Below, piece by piece: positions 62,497-64,000 of a stretch of 64,000 nucleotides of DNA. Positions within the stretch are counted from its first letter, which is position 1. Each line of letters opens with the position of its first letter. The DNA is taken from assembly GCF_032598905.1 (NCBI RefSeq), contig NZ_CP122458.1, positions 4,278,001 through 4,342,000 of the forward strand, given 5' to 3'. A program made the position numbers and the translations under genes. Source of the stretch: Streptomyces sp. 11x1 (GTDB taxonomy: Bacteria; Actinomycetota; Actinomycetes; Streptomycetales; Streptomycetaceae). The notes below the pieces were generated by a model that saw only the letters and a program-made list of their open reading frames with translations, was not told where the DNA came from and made no database searches.

Positions 62497-64000
62497 TCAC
62501 GTCGTAGTCCGCCGCCGCCGCGCCCCCGGCCGCCGCTCGCTCGGCCGTGTCACCGGGTCCCCGGCCTCCACGGCGGCAGCCCGCCGCCGCATCCCGAAGT
62601 CCGCCAGCGCCTCGGCCAGCTTGTGCACGGACGGCTCCGGGGCCATCACGTCCACCCGCAGCCCGTGCTCCTCGGCGGTCTTGGCCGTGGCCGGACCGAT
62701 ACAGGCGATCACCGTGACGTTGTGCGGCTTCCCGGCGATGCCCACCAGGTTCCGCACGGTGGAGGACGAGGTGAAGAGAACGGCGTCGAAGCCGCCGCCC
62801 TTGATGGCCTCACGGGTCTCCGCCGGAGGCGGCGACGCGCGCACGGTCCGGTACGCCGTGACGTCGTCGACCTCCCACCCGAGCTCGATCAGCCCGGCGA
62901 CCAGCGTCTCCGTGGCGATGTCGGCCCGGGGCAGGAACACCCGGTCGATCGGGTCGAAGACCGGGTCGTACGGCGGCCAGTCCTCCAGCAGCCCGGCGGC
63001 GCTCTGCTCACCGCTCGGCACCAGGTCGGGCTTCACGCCGAACGCGATCAGCGCTTTGGCGGTCTGCTCGCCGACCGCCGCGACCTTGATCCCGGCGAAG
63101 GCACGGGCATCGAGCCCGTACTCCTCGAACTTCTCCCGCACCGCCTTGACGGCGTTGACCGAGGTGAACGCGATCCACTCGTAGCGGCCGGTGACGAGGC
63201 CCTTCACGGCCCGTTCCATCTGCTGCGGCGTACGCGGCGGTTCGACCGCGATCGTCGGCACCTCGTGCGGTACGGCCCCGTACGAGCGCAGTTGGTCGGA
63301 GAGCGAGGCGGCCTGCTCCTTCGTGCGCGGCACGAGGACCCGCCACCCGAAGAGCGGCTTGCTCTCGAACCACGACAGCTGGTCGCGCTGGGCCGCGGCG
63401 GAACGCTCACCGACCACGGCTATCACCGGCCGCCCTCCCTCCGGCGAGGGCAGCACCTTGGCCTGCTTCAGCGTCTGCGCGATTCCGCCGAGCGTCGCGG
63501 TCCAGGTCCGCTGCCGCGTCGTCGTACCCGCGACGGTCACGGTCATGGGCGTGTCCGGCTTCCGGCCGGCCGCGACCAGTTCACCCGCCGCCGCGGCCAC
63601 GGTCTCCAGCGTCGCCGAGACCACTACCGTCCCGTCGGACGCCCCGACCTCCGCCCAACAGCGGTCGGACGCCGTGCGCGCGTCGACGAACCGGACGTCC
63701 GCGCCCTGCGCGTCACGCAGCGGCACACCGGCGTACGCGGGCACGCCCACGGCCGCCGCCACGCCCGGGACCACCTCGAACGGCACGCCCGCGGCGGCGC
63801 ACGCCAGCATCTCATCGGTGGCGTACGTGTCGAGCCCGGGGTCCCCGGACACCGCACGCACGACCCGCTTGCCGCCCCGCGCGGCCTCCATGACAAGATG
63901 TGCCGCATCCCGCACAGCGGGTGCACCAACGGTTGTTGACGCGCCGTCAACAACCGTCAGCTGAGGCGTGCCTGTGCCCGAAAACGTATCCGCTGAAGTA
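62497..64000 (-). CDS. hemD: Uroporphyrinogen-III methyltransferase / uroporphyrinogen-III synthase fusion, start outside window
   Basis: The frame is open to the window edge at 64000. The first part is the C-terminal portion of a SAM-dependent tetrapyrrole methyltransferase (VVRAVSGDPGLDTYATDEML, VPFEVVPGVAAAVG), the second a uroporphyrinogen-III synthase (GWRVLVPRTKEQAASLSDQL, WIAFTSVNAVKAV, VLFTSSSTVRNLVG). The fused enzyme cyclises hydroxymethylbilane to uroporphyrinogen III and can methylate it toward siroheme/cobalamin. It ends in an Arg/Thr-rich tail. Confidence 0.95.
   Translation of the reverse strand, partial: TSADTFSGTGTPQLTVVDGASTTVGAPAVRDAAHLVMEAARGGKRVVRAVSGDPGLDTYATDEMLACAAAGVPFEVVPGVAAAVGVPAYAGVPLRDAQGADVRFVDARTASDRCWAEVGASDGTVVVSATLETVAAAAGELVAAGRKPDTPMTVTVAGTTTRQRTWTATLGGIAQTLKQAKVLPSPEGGRPVIAVVGERSAAAQRDQLSWFESKPLFGWRVLVPRTKEQAASLSDQLRSYGAVPHEVPTIAVEPPRTPQQMERAVKGLVTGRYEWIAFTSVNAVKAVREKFEEYGLDARAFAGIKVAAVGEQTAKALIAFGVKPDLVPSGEQSAAGLLEDWPPYDPVFDPIDRVFLPRADIATETLVAGLIELGWEVDDVTAYRTVRASPPPAETREAIKGGGFDAVLFTSSSTVRNLVGIAGKPHNVTVIACIGPATAKTAEEHGLRVDVMAPEPSVHKLAEALADFGMRRRAAAVEAGDPVTRPSERRPGARRRRTTT

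Noticed and set aside
1..64000. CRISPR arrays, rRNA, tRNA and known riboswitches
   Set aside because: No regularly spaced direct repeats of CRISPR type, no tRNA cloverleaf or CCA-type ends, and no cobalamin, TPP or T-box consensus were seen, though a covariance-model search was not possible.

Overview
The window is very GC-rich, uses third-position G/C almost everywhere, and starts genes with GTG or TTG freely. Its gene families (class I lysyl-tRNA synthetase, a DUF2637 membrane protein, DUF3558 lipoproteins, an XRE/DUF5753-type regulator remnant, the two-function uroporphyrinogen-III synthase/methyltransferase) point to a Streptomyces chromosome. No rRNA, tRNA, CRISPR array or intact insertion sequence was recognised.

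Layout. 1-7.6 kb: the tail of an ATP-binding regulator, then a minus-strand branched-chain amino-acid-type ABC operon (binding protein, livG, livF, livH, livM) ending in a MarR gene, with about 1 kb of gene-free DNA upstream holding two copies of one operator-like palindrome. 7.6-15.6 kb: the System II cytochrome c maturation operon (thioredoxin-like lipoprotein, ccdA, resB, ccsB), a deacetylase-like lipoprotein, a histidine phosphatase and hemL. 15.7-17.1 kb: a protein with a striking tripeptide repeat. 17.1-22.2 kb: a scarred accessory stretch with a headless radical-SAM/SPASM gene, a headless Gp37/Gp68-type gene, a hydrolase/TetR pair with its own operator, and broken MmyB-type and MFS genes. 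22.4-31 kb: a class A beta-lactamase with a TTA codon, an aminotransferase, a mycosin-like protease with a membrane partner, a TOBE-domain protein, a kinase-fold enzyme, an anti-sigma-type ATPase and a transglutaminase-like protein. 30.5-39.5 kb: a two-component pair, a glycosyltransferase, an FMN-reductase/LLM oxidoreductase pair, a coupled SDR and 56-residue membrane protein, an NTF2-like protein, a YnfA-like protein and rtcB. 39.7-48 kb: two DUF3558 lipoproteins, a DUF2637 protein, lysS and argS. 48-56 kb: mixed housekeeping and hypothetical genes. 56-64 kb: hemB and the start-truncated hemD, separated by about 5.3 kb that holds a Tn554-type transposon relic, a broken DUF5753 regulator and genes of unknown role.

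How the genes work together. Haem is a recurring theme: hemL makes 5-aminolevulinate, hemB and hemD carry it to uroporphyrinogen III, and CcsB/ResB with CcdA and the thioredoxin-like lipoprotein attach haem to exported cytochromes c. Most real operons are tightly packed with 4-base ATGA overlaps. Decay is concentrated at 17.1-18.5, 20.3-22.2 and 59.1-62.3 kb. Several strong hairpin terminators and at least two families of dispersed repeat are present; one 48-base repeat lies inside two unrelated coding sequences.
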